DNA of 6,383 nucleotides. It comes from Planctomycetota bacterium (lineage in GTDB: Bacteria; Planctomycetota; Phycisphaerae; Sedimentisphaerales; Anaerobacaceae). The DNA is taken from NCBI GenBank assembly GCA_003644295.1, contig QNBZ01000084.1:1-6383 (forward strand). The letters are read 5' to 3'. The position numbers and the translations under genes are program-made. Below the pieces are notes generated by a model, which ran no database searches, was not told where the DNA came from, and was given only the letters and a program-made list of their open reading frames with translations. Shown here one piece after another: positions 1-6,181 of the stretch; the stretch's first letter is position 1; every line of letters begins with the position of its first letter.

Positions 1-33
1 CAATGTCGGAAATACTGATTTCGAGGAAATTTT

Positions 34-387
34 ATGGCGTCTAAAGAAAGTATCGTTATAGATTTGGAAAATAACGGTAAGCATCAACCACTTTTAGCCG
101 GCCATCCGCAAACTTATGGAATGCGCTCGGGCAAGGTGTGTCTGCAGCCCGGTGAAACCTGCGGCCAACACAGCACCGAACATTACGAGGAAATGCTTGT
201 CTTCCTCTCCGGAAAAGGGCTTGTGCTAATCGGCGAAAATCAATCCTATCAGGTCGGCCAAGGCAAAGTGTCCTATATACCGCCACATACTCTTCACAAC
301 GTTAAGAACACCGGCTCTGAACCGCTTATTTATATCTACTGTGTTGCGGCGGCGGCGATAACAAACGCCACAAACCCAACGCCGTAA
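34..387 (+). CDS. Small single-domain cupin protein
   Basis: A 117-residue protein made almost entirely of one cupin beta-barrel. Motif 1 lies at about residues 40-62: G40, H46, H50, a Glu pair E52-E53 and G60. The second His is spaced wider than the textbook HxH, as in the 'HSTxxxEE' cupins. Motif 2 is well preserved at residues 77-92 (G77, P83, H85, H88, N92). H46, H50, one of the glutamates and H88 are the likely metal ligands. There is no signal peptide or membrane segment, so it should be cytosolic. The C-terminus ends in a low-complexity Ala/Asn/Thr/Pro tail from about residue 105. The ATG is preceded by GAGGAAA at a suitable distance (about 23-29), which supports this start. Such stand-alone cupins can be sugar-binding proteins, isomerases or dioxygenases; nothing here tells which. 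It precedes dnaG on the same strand, but a separate promoter lies between them, so a shared function is not implied. Confidence 0.88.
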   Translation: MASKESIVIDLENNGKHQPLLAGHPQTYGMRSGKVCLQPGETCGQHSTEHYEEMLVFLSGKGLVLIGENQSYQVGQGKVSYIPPHTLHNVKNTGSEPLIYIYCVAAAAITNATNPTP

Positions 388-452
388 ATCATCTTAATTA
401 ACCAAATGTCCAAAGAGTACCGAAACGGCCTTTAACAGTACTGAAAGTGCGG

Positions 453-481
453 TTTTCGCCACGTCATTTGACTTTTCGCCA
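453..481 (+). repeat. Direct repeat TTTTCGCCA, twice, across the dnaG promoter
   Basis: The nonamer TTTTCGCCA occurs at 453-461 and again at 473-481, offset by 20 bp (close to two helical turns). The second copy lies between the -35 and -10 hexamers and the first just upstream of the -35. Two same-face copies bracketing a -35 box are compatible with a regulator binding site, but no known operator is recognised and chance is possible. Confidence 0.4.
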
Positions 482-495
482 AATCGAACTATACT
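468..495 (+). promoter_or_regulatory. Sigma70-type promoter for dnaG (and probably rpoD)
   Basis: A -35 hexamer TTGACT (468-473) and a -10 hexamer TATACT (490-495) each match the consensus at five of six positions and are separated by 16 bp. Transcription would begin near 502, giving a leader of about 20-25 nt before the dnaG start. The RpoD encoded downstream keeps the region 2.4 residues (WW..Q..T) that read a canonical -10 box, so the site is consistent with recognition by the sigma factor it may help to produce. No start site has been measured; the call rests on hexamer match, spacing and position. Confidence 0.7.
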
Positions 496-524
496 AAAGT
501 AGAGCATTAGGGTATAAGGCGAGG

Positions 525-2324
525 GTGTACGGCATAGAAAAAATGGGAAGATTCGACAGTAGTTTTATAAGCCGGGTTCAGCAGGCCAACGACATCGTTG
601 AGGTGATAAGCGAGCATGTGAACCTCACGAGAAAGGGCGGAGAGATGGTTGGCTTATGTCCTTTCCACGACGACCATCGTCCGAGTATGTATGTCAACGG
701 CGTCAAACAGATATTCAAATGTTTCTCGTGCGGTGCCGGCGGCAGTGTTTTCACTTTCGTTCAAATGCGCGAAAACCTGACCTTTCCACAGGCGATAGAA
801 AGATTAGCCGAACGCGCCGGAATTGAATTACCGAGTGAAAATCAGAAATCCAAAATCGAAAGTCGGCAATCAATCGACCCAAATAAACTGGCGAAAGTCA
901 ACGCCTGGGCAGCTAAACACTTCCAGGCGAATCTCGCCGACAAACAAAAGGGCAAGTCAGCCAGCGAGTACGTTGCTGAAAGACAAATAACGCAGGAAAG
1001 TGTGAAAAAGTGGCGGCTCGGTCTGGCCCTTTCACAGGATGATTTAATCAAGACAGCAAAAGCCAAGAACGCTTCCATCGATTTACTGATAAAAGCCGGT
1101 CTGGTAACAGCCCGGAACCACGACAAGTTCACAGGACGTTTGATGTTCACCATTACCGATGTAACCGGCAGAGTAATCGGCTTTGGCGGACGAACGCTTG
1201 ACGGAGCTGATGCCAAGTACATAAATTCGCCGACAACAATTCTGTTCGACAAAAGCAATTGTCTATACGGCTTAGAACAGGCCAGGCACGAAATTGTCTC
1301 AACCGGCACAGCAGTTGTCGTCGAGGGCTATACCGACTGCATAATGGCGCATCAGTTCGGCTGTACCAATGTCGTTGCGACTTTAGGCACCAGCTTTACC
1401 GCCGGCCAGGGACGCATTCTCAAAAGGTACGCCAAAAAAGTGGTTTTAATCTTCGACAGTGATATTGCAGGCACCGAAGCCGCCAACAGGGCCTTGGATG
1501 TATGTCTGTCTCAGGGTATCGATATAAAACTCGCTTCTGTACCGCAGGGCAAGGACCCGTGTGATTTTCTTTTGACCGCTGGTAGAAAACGATTTGAAAA
1601 ATTGATTGATAACGCTGTCGATGTCTTTGAGTTCAAGTGGAAAAGATTAACAGAAAATTTAGATAGCGATGATACCATTGTCGGTAGAAAAGCGGCAGTA
1701 GAAGCATTTTTACAGACAGTAGCTACAAGTTTGCAGGCCGGTTCCCTTCCACAGATAGACAGAGGGCTAATAGCTAATCGCCTCTCGAAGATTATCGGCC
1801 TTGACAGCAGGCAGATAAACGCCGAGTTGAGCAGGAGACTTACAAGGGCGACAAAGAACACAAGTTATAATTTTGAAAGCCGTGAATCCCGAGGTGTTGA
1901 TTTGGGCCAGGGGCTTTCCGCCGCGGCCCAGCGGGAAATTCTTGAGGTACTGCTGAACGAACCAAAACTGTTCGAGCTCGTAAAGGAAAAAGCTACAGCC
2001 GAGTTCTTTGATGTACCGATATTGAGACAAATAGCTGATATTCTGTTTGAAACGTTAAATTCCGATGCAGAGCCATCCCTTGCGGCAGTTCTGGCTAAAG
2101 CCGAATCGGTAGAGGTTGGTAATGTTATCGCGGAATTGGCGCAGGCCGGGGAAGAAAAAGGCAATTTTCAACCTCGTCTAATTGGCGCTTTGAACGCTAT
2201 GCAACAAGAACAGAGGCAAATAAAGAAACGCAAAATCAAAGCGATAAAAGACCAGAGGCAGTTCCTGCGGCATTTTGTTGAAAATACCGGCAAACAAAAT
2301 CCACGTAATATAGGAATGACTTGA
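525..2324 (+). CDS. dnaG: DNA primase DnaG
   Basis: A 599-residue replicative primase that makes RNA primers for lagging-strand synthesis and works with the DnaB helicase. The N-terminal CHC2 zinc-binding domain has C45, H48, C66 and C69 as ligands. The RNA polymerase core includes the conserved stretch 'GRLMFTITD..GRVIGFGGR' (204-223) and 'KYINSP' (231-236). The TOPRIM catalytic site has E267 in VEGYTD (266-271) and the acidic pair D311 and D313 in FDSDIAG (310-316). The C-terminal third from about residue 465 ('REILEVLLNEP') resembles the helicase-interacting helical domain. Length is normal for the family and no catalytic residue is missing. Two starts are possible. The GTG at 525 has AAGG at 516-519, five bases upstream. 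The in-frame ATG at 543 gives MGRFDSSF, closer in length to the Bacillus primase N-terminus, but has a poor ribosome binding site. It is followed by rpoD after 73 bp. Confidence 0.97.
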   Translation: MYGIEKMGRFDSSFISRVQQANDIVEVISEHVNLTRKGGEMVGLCPFHDDHRPSMYVNGVKQIFKCFSCGAGGSVFTFVQMRENLTFPQAIERLAERAGIELPSENQKSKIESRQSIDPNKLAKVNAWAAKHFQANLADKQKGKSASEYVAERQITQESVKKWRLGLALSQDDLIKTAKAKNASIDLLIKAGLVTARNHDKFTGRLMFTITDVTGRVIGFGGRTLDGADAKYINSPTTILFDKSNCLYGLEQARHEIVSTGTAVVVEGYTDCIMAHQFGCTNVVATLGTSFTAGQGRILKRYAKKVVLIFDSDIAGTEAANRALDVCLSQGIDIKLASVPQGKDPCDFLLTAGRKRFEKLIDNAVDVFEFKWKRLTENLDSDDTIVGRKAAVEAFLQTVATSLQAGSLPQIDRGLIANRLSKIIGLDSRQINAELSRRLTRATKNTSYNFESRESRGVDLGQGLSAAAQREILEVLLNEPKLFELVKEKATAEFFDVPILRQIADILFETLNSDAEPSLAAVLAKAESVEVGNVIAELAQAGEEKGNFQPRLIGALNAMQQEQRQIKKRKIKAIKDQRQFLRHFVENTGKQNPRNIGMT

Positions 2325-2328
2325 TTAC

Positions 2329-2353
2329 TCAAACTGGCCTGTAGCCAGTTTGA
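2329..2353 (+). other. Perfect 10-bp hairpin between dnaG and rpoD
   Basis: TCAAACTGGC (2329-2338) and GCCAGTTTGA (2344-2353) are exact reverse complements around a 5-nt loop, CTGTA. The hairpin begins four bases after the dnaG stop codon. No T-run follows on either strand, so it does not look like an intrinsic terminator. In Escherichia coli the dnaG-rpoD intercistronic region is a known mRNA processing site that lets rpoD message outlast dnaG message. A 3' stabilising or processing hairpin here would serve the same purpose, but that is inference from position. Confidence 0.7.
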
Positions 2354-2384
2354 AAATTCAATAAGACGCAAAAGTCAATAATAC

Positions 2385-2391
2385 AAAGGTG
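2385..2391 (+). promoter_or_regulatory. Ribosome binding site that sets the rpoD start
   Basis: AAAGGTG lies just before two candidate start codons in one frame. The GTG at 2389 overlaps this sequence and so cannot use it. The ATG at 2398 lies eight bases after the GG core, an ideal spacing. The choice removes three residues from the longest open frame. Confidence 0.7.
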
Positions 2392-2397
2392 TCAATA

Positions 2398-4161
2398 ATG
2401 GCAAGAAAAAGTCTAAAAGCGACCAAACCGGATAAGAATTCCGACAAAGTTAAGATTAAGCTCGAGCATCCGACGAGCGCCCAAATAAAGTCCGCCGACC
2501 AAAAAACCAAAGCTCTTATCGAAAAGGGTATGAAAAAAGGTTTTTTAACCTACGAGGAAATGAACGAAGAACTGCCCGAAGAAGCTGTTACTCCCGTTCG
2601 CCTCGATAATATCTTATCAACGCTTGACGAAATGGGTATCAATTTGCTCGATGAAGCCGACCTGAAGAAACAAGACCATGAAGAATTTGAAGAGAATGAG
2701 GACATCGAGGCATCCGCCGGACAAAAGCAGCTTAAAGAGGATGAACTGCTGGAAAAAGAGCTGGTCGGCGCCGAGATTGGCCGGCGCATCGATGACCCTA
2801 TCCGGATGTATCTGACCCAGATGGGTGAAATTCCGCTGCTGACGAGAGAAGATGAGATTTCATTGGCTCGCAAGATTGAACTGGCACGTATGGCGTTCAG
2901 AAGGAAGATGCTCGAAAGCGATTACTGCGCCAGAAATGCTATCGCTATAATCCAGCAGGTCAATGACGGCACACTGTCGTTCGACAGAACAATGAAAATC
3001 AGCACCGCTGAAAACCTCGTCAGAAGCGTGATAAAAAAGCGCATACCTGGAAACGTGCAAACAGTGAATAAACTGCTGAAAACGAACCGAACTCTATTTA
3101 ATAAATTCCTGCATAGCAAATCTGATAACGAGGGCAAGAAAGCGTTAAAACGGCTGTACCGAAACAGGCGCAAAATCGCAACATTGTTGGAAGAGCTCAG
3201 TCTGCGAACCAGCCGAATTCAGCCGATGAAAAACAAATTGCACGGTATCAACAGGAAAATGCATCATCTGGAAAAAACTATCGAAGCCGGCGTCAATAAG
3301 TACATAACCAGCGAAGATATTGAGGCGATGAAACAGGAATTGGCCGGCCTTTGCGATTTGACGATGGAAACGCCAAAGCAATTAGATAAAAGACTGCGCT
3401 CCATCGACAGAGTTTTTCGCCAGTACGAGGAAACCAAACGTACACTTTCAAGCGCAAATCTGCGTCTGGTTGTTTCAATCGCCAAGAAATACCGCAACCG
3501 CGGCCTAAGCTTTCTGGATATAATCCAGGAAGGAAATACCGGCCTGATGAGAGCAGTAGATAAATACGAATACCGTAGAGGATATAAATTCAGCACTTAC
3601 GCTACGTGGTGGATTCGCCAGGCAATCACCCGTGCGATTGCCGACCACGCAAGGACGATTCGTATCCCTGTGCATATGATAGAAACGATGAGCCGACTGC
3701 GAACCGCCAGCAAAGTTTTGCTCCAGCAATTAGGCAGAGAGCCAAAGGTTGAAGAAATCGCCAAAGAAGCCAAGATGAGCATAGAGGAAACCCGCAGAGT
3801 GTTGAAAATTTCCAAGCATCCAATCAGTCTTGACAGGCCGATAGGCGAAAGCGAAGACAGCTACTTCGGCGATTTTATCGAAGACGACGATGTCGATTCA
3901 CCAGTGGCCTCGGCGACACAGGAAATGCTCAAGGACAGAATCGATATAGTATTAAAAACACTTTCATATCGCGAACGTGAGATTATCAAGCTGCGATACG
4001 GAATCGGCGATGGCTATACCTATACGCTGGAAGAAGTCGGCAGAATATTCAAAGTTACACGTGAACGCGTCAGGCAGGTCGAGGCAAAAGCAATAAGGAA
4101 AATGCAGCATCCAGTAAGAAGCCGAAAACTCGAAGGATTTCTGGAACATAAAACGGTGTAA
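2398..4161 (+). CDS. rpoD: Primary sigma factor RpoD (sigma70/sigmaA)
   Basis: A 587-residue housekeeping sigma factor that binds core RNA polymerase and recognises -35 and -10 promoter elements. Residues counted from the ATG at 2398: region 1.1 about 34-87 ('GFLTYEEMNEELPEEAV', then 'LGINLL'-like MGINLLDE); an acidic linker; region 1.2 about 132-158 (DPIRMYLTQMGEIPLL); a long non-conserved region about 159-337; regions 2.1-2.4 about 345-421, including LRLVVSIAKKY, FLDIIQEGN and FSTYATWWIRQAITRAI; region 3 about 422-497; region 4 about 512-584 with the helix-turn-helix TLEEVGRIFKVTRERVRQV and the terminal HPVRSRKLEGFL. W404, W405, Q408 and T411 are the expected -10 reading residues. The region 1.1 plus 1.2 plus full region 3-4 layout marks a group 1 sigma, not an alternative one. 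The insert between 1.2 and 2.1 is rich in Lys/Arg, unlike the acidic E. coli insert. It probably shares transcription with dnaG. Confidence 0.97.
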   Translation: MARKSLKATKPDKNSDKVKIKLEHPTSAQIKSADQKTKALIEKGMKKGFLTYEEMNEELPEEAVTPVRLDNILSTLDEMGINLLDEADLKKQDHEEFEENEDIEASAGQKQLKEDELLEKELVGAEIGRRIDDPIRMYLTQMGEIPLLTREDEISLARKIELARMAFRRKMLESDYCARNAIAIIQQVNDGTLSFDRTMKISTAENLVRSVIKKRIPGNVQTVNKLLKTNRTLFNKFLHSKSDNEGKKALKRLYRNRRKIATLLEELSLRTSRIQPMKNKLHGINRKMHHLEKTIEAGVNKYITSEDIEAMKQELAGLCDLTMETPKQLDKRLRSIDRVFRQYEETKRTLSSANLRLVVSIAKKYRNRGLSFLDIIQEGNTGLMRAVDKYEYRRGYKFSTYATWWIRQAITRAIADHARTIRIPVHMIETMSRLRTASKVLLQQLGREPKVEEIAKEAKMSIEETRRVLKISKHPISLDRPIGESEDSYFGDFIEDDDVDSPVASATQEMLKDRIDIVLKTLSYREREIIKLRYGIGDGYTYTLEEVGRIFKVTRERVRQVEAKAIRKMQHPVRSRKLEGFLEHKTV

Positions 4162-4180
4162 AACAACGGACACTTTTTAA

Positions 4181-4200
4181 CCGGCGGCTTACGCCGCCCG
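4181..4200 (+). terminator. GC-rich hairpin after rpoD, possible weak terminator
   Basis: GGCGGC (4183-4188) and GCCGCC (4193-4198) pair around a TTAC loop, and the stem extends past one bulged C to CCGG. It lies about 20 bases after the rpoD stop, where a terminator would be expected. No T-run follows, so intrinsic termination would be weak; it may instead protect the 3' end. Read-through toward the portal gene cannot be excluded. Confidence 0.35.
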
Positions 4201-4213
4201 GCTCTGCTGTGCG

Positions 4214-4232
4214 TGTGCAACAAAGTTGCACA
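4214..4232. repeat. 8-bp perfect hairpin, TGTGCAAC/GTTGCACA
   Basis: TGTGCAAC (4214-4221) and GTTGCACA (4225-4232) are exact reverse complements around AAA. There is no T-run after it. The stem and the following 'TCCTACCA' look like a dispersed repeat fragment rather than a gene signal, an impression that a whole-genome copy count would settle. Confidence 0.5.
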
Positions 4233-4279
4233 TCCTACCAGACTTCATTTCTAAGAAGCACTTCCCTGCACAATTCAAC

Positions 4280-4408
4280 CATACGCGCAGGTAGTTAAAA
4301 ACTAAAATCGGAATTTCACAAAAAAAAATTACCACCTAATTTATAACAAGTTAGCGTAAAAAGCCCGACCGATACAAACATTTTTTCGCATCATACGCGC
4401 AAGTAGCT
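4280..4408. repeat. Direct repeat CATACGCGCARGTAGYT, two copies
   Basis: Copies at 4280-4296 and 4392-4408 agree at 15 of 17 positions (differences G/A and T/C). They are 112 bp apart in the same orientation. Nothing recognisable lies between them except the A-run and AT-rich sequence. They may be two copies of a short dispersed motif or the flanks of a lost insertion. Confidence 0.5.
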
Positions 4409-4419
4409 CTGATACCGGA

Positions 4420-4443
4420 GTTCATAGTTCATAGAATATGAAC
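4420..4443. repeat. Heptamer element: GTTCATA twice, then inverted TATGAAC
   Basis: Two tandem heptamers GTTCATA (4420-4426, 4427-4433) face one inverted copy TATGAAC (4437-4443) across a 3-nt spacer GAA. This is the smallest of three elements in the window built from 7-bp tandem units on inverted arms. It is directly followed by a separate 10-bp palindrome, ACTAATTAGT (4445-4454). Confidence 0.65.
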
Positions 4444-4450
4444 CACTAAT

Positions 4451-4572
4451 TAGTTCCTGTTGCGGAAAGGTGGTCTCACTATGTCACCCCTGCGAAAGCA
4501 GGGGGCTATGGCCTAAAAACTGGATTCCTGCTTTCGCAGGAACGACAAACATTGTTTCCGCAACAGATACTA
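4451..4572. mobile_element. Nested palindrome, MITE-like, enclosing a REP-type hairpin pair
   Basis: Outer arms CTGTTGCGGAAA (4457-4468) and TTTCCGCAACAG (4555-4566) are exact reverse complements; extending to 4451 and 4572 gives 16 of 18 matches. They enclose a second inverted repeat, CCTGCGAAAGCAGG (4489-4502) with CCTGCTTTCGCAGG (4527-4540). The whole is about 122 bp, carries no gene and could fold into one long stem. This architecture fits a small non-autonomous element that itself hosts, or is built from, a REP-like unit. No clear target-site duplication is visible, so mobility is inferred only from structure. Confidence 0.55.
4483..4546. repeat. Pair of inverted REP-like hairpins
   Basis: The left hairpin is CCCCTGC-GAAA-GCAGGGG (4487-4504), a 7-bp stem with a GNRA-type tetraloop. 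The right hairpin is TTCCTGC-TTTC-GCAGGAA (4525-4542), the same unit on the other strand. The pair is bounded by GTC (4483-4485) and GAC (4544-4546). The unit resembles the widespread 'CCTGCGAAAGCAGG' class of REP-like intergenic repeats. The two copies differ by paired changes that keep each small stem intact. Confidence 0.75.
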
Positions 4573-4606
4573 ACTAAACACTACTGTCAAAAGCGGGGAA
4601 CTTTAT

Positions 4607-6181
4607 ATGGGCTTTGACCTTGGTATCTTCAAAGACCGGCAGCTTGAGGCCGATTACATCGAATGGCTCGTCGAGGAACAATCAATAAATATCCAGTCGC
4701 ATTTTGCCAAACTCTGGGAGTATTACAGCAATAGAATGTACGAGGCAGGCGTGGCTGGCGGCTCCGAGAAAAAGCTGAACGAGTCCGGCAGATGCTATCT
4801 GCAAGCGCAAGAATACGGATTGCCAACAAGAATAACAGGGCTGGCGCACTCTGCGAGTACGGGCATCTTCGGCTCAAGAGCCGTCAAAGACATCCAGCGA
4901 AAAGAAGTAGTAATCGAAAACGATATTGCCTGGCGAATAAATGCGGCGGTAGATTTTTTGTTCGGTAAACCAATAAGCTTTGTTTCCAAATCGCCGGACA
5001 GCCAAAAACGCTCAGAAATCGAATCAATACTAAAGGCAGTGTTTGCGGCTAACGGCGGTATCGGATTTTTCCAGGATATGGCGGTGCTCGGAAGCGTGTA
5101 CGGTTTTGTCGATTGTCTCATCAGGCCTGGCGATGAGATTTACTCGATGCTTGATACTGGATACTCGATGCTTGATACTGGATACTCGATGCTCGAAAAA
5201 CGAGAATCAAGAAACAAGAATCAAGAATCAAGAATTGAAGATGTATTGCAATCGGCACAAACAATCGGGCTGGAACTGATTGAAGCGCCAAGGGCACTGC
5301 CTGTTCTGGAAGAAAATGACTACAAGAAAATCAGATACTATATCCAGCACTTCCATCAGAAAAAAAACACGCTGAGCCGAAAAAACTCTTTCCTTACAAA
5401 GATACTGCGGCAGAGCAGACAAAGCGGCGACAGCCGAGAAACGGTCGCAATAACAGAAATAATATCAAGTGTCGGCTGGCAAAGATACGAAAACAAACAA
5501 CTCGTAGCAGAAGGCAAATTTCCGTGGGGATTTCTGCCAGTAGTGCATATACAGAATGTTGCTCAGCCGTATTACTATGAGGGAATAAGCGATGTCGAGC
5601 CGCTAATACCTCTGCAGGATGAGCTTAATACACGGCTAAGTGACAGAGCCAGCAGGATTACGTTCCAGTCGTTTAAGATGTATCTGGGCAAAGGCATAGA
5701 GGGCTTTGAAGACAGGCCTGTATCGCCGGGCAGAATGTGGTACACAGATAATCCTGATGCGTCTATCGAGGAATTCGGCGGAGACGCTTTAACGCCCAGC
5801 GAAGACCTGCACATCGCCGAAATCAGAGAGGCAATGGATAAAACAAGCGGAGTAACACCCCTTGTAGCTGGGGTTCTGAAAAACAGACTCGGCAACCTGA
5901 CCAGCGCAGTAGCTCTTAGATTGACGCTTATGGGTATGCTGTCCAAAACAGAACGCAAGAGATTCAGCTACGGTGAAGGATTAAAGAAAATCTGCCGAAT
6001 GGTTCTAAACATCCTCGATAACGCCAACATCTACAAGACCAGCGAAGCCGATAGAAAAATTGATATTATTTTCCCCAGCCCACTGCCGGAAAATACAATG
6101 GAAAAACTAAAAGAAGCCCAGATAAAAAAGGAATTAGGCGTGCCAACTGAGCAGGTGCTTAGAGAATTGGGATACGAATAA
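4607..6181 (+). CDS. Phage portal protein, SPP1 gp6-like
   Basis: A 524-residue protein resembling the SPP1-type portal family, the dodecameric ring at one head vertex through which DNA is packaged and to which the tail joins. Supporting stretches: an N-terminal part with 'KLWEYYSNR' (35-43), 'IAWRINAAVDFLFGKPISF' (107-125), a wing-like beta region with 'AVLGSVYGFVDCLIRPG' (159-175), the 'PYYYEGISDVEPLIPLQDEL' segment (321-340) running into N341, 'TSGVTPLVAG' (413-422), then 'LGNLTSAVALRL' (428-439) and 'LRELGYE' at the end. Length is usual for the family and there is no frameshift or stop. Residues 179-211 come from a heptamer repeat and look like an in-frame insertion into a loop between beta strands. 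No terminase gene lies upstream, where phage head operons usually place it. It could belong to a prophage, a remnant or a gene-transfer-agent-like cluster. The family call is from recognition, not a search. Confidence 0.85.
   Translation: MGFDLGIFKDRQLEADYIEWLVEEQSINIQSHFAKLWEYYSNRMYEAGVAGGSEKKLNESGRCYLQAQEYGLPTRITGLAHSASTGIFGSRAVKDIQRKEVVIENDIAWRINAAVDFLFGKPISFVSKSPDSQKRSEIESILKAVFAANGGIGFFQDMAVLGSVYGFVDCLIRPGDEIYSMLDTGYSMLDTGYSMLEKRESRNKNQESRIEDVLQSAQTIGLELIEAPRALPVLEENDYKKIRYYIQHFHQKKNTLSRKNSFLTKILRQSRQSGDSRETVAITEIISSVGWQRYENKQLVAEGKFPWGFLPVVHIQNVAQPYYYEGISDVEPLIPLQDELNTRLSDRASRITFQSFKMYLGKGIEGFEDRPVSPGRMWYTDNPDASIEEFGGDALTPSEDLHIAEIREAMDKTSGVTPLVAGVLKNRLGNLTSAVALRLTLMGMLSKTERKRFSYGEGLKKICRMVLNILDNANIYKTSEADRKIDIIFPSPLPENTMEKLKEAQIKKELGVPTEQVLRELGYE
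5141..5238. repeat. Heptamer inverted-repeat element inside the portal gene
   Basis: Tandem units of GATNCTN fill the left arm: a 21-bp block (three heptamers GATGCTT, GATACTG, GATACTC in rotation) occurs at 5141-5161 and 5162-5182, with a partial third copy at 5183-5193. The right arm carries GAATCAA units (5204-5210, 5218-5224, 5225-5231, with variants at 5211-5217 and 5232-5238), which read GATTCTT on the other strand. The arms meet at CTCG-AAAAA-CGAG (5192-5204). The 38 bases 5201-5238 are complementary to 5158-5195 at 27 positions. It is translated in frame as YSMLDTG repeats followed by a charged segment (residues 179-211). Confidence 0.85.

Larger units (their letters stand above)
4162..4606. 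other. Repeat-rich gene-free spacer between rpoD and the portal gene
   Basis: No open frame with a plausible start and family signature is visible on either strand. The stretch holds a weak hairpin, a strong 8-bp hairpin, a 17-bp direct repeat, a heptamer inverted repeat and a large nested palindrome, each listed separately. An A-run at 4320-4328 and a T-run at 4381-4386 are present without an associated stem. I could not find a convincing promoter for the portal gene. The portal start has GGGG (4595-4598) eight bases upstream of its ATG. Confidence 0.7.

Noticed and set aside
1..33. End of an upstream gene
   Set aside because: Only 33 bases are available and they contain a stop in frame 1; nothing can be assigned beyond the cupin ribosome binding site.
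842..1309. 155-codon open frame on the minus strand within dnaG
   Set aside because: It is fully antisense to the conserved primase core, its product is Ser/Ala/Leu-rich without any family signature, and it is explained by codon bias of the real gene.
4181..4232. Strong intrinsic terminator after rpoD
   Set aside because: Two hairpins are present but neither is followed by a T-run on the plus strand; only a low-confidence terminator was recorded.
4314..4347. Promoter for the portal gene (TTTCAC with TATAAC)
   Set aside because: The spacing is 22 bp and the -35 match is poor, so it does not meet a usable standard.
5043..5279. Alternative plus-strand frame through the heptamer array
   Set aside because: The array happens to be open in two forward frames; the flanking sequence fits the portal frame only, and there is no start signal for the alternative.
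5575..5958. 127-codon open frame on the minus strand within the portal gene
   Set aside because: It mirrors a well-conserved portal segment and has no recognisable domain or convincing ribosome binding site.
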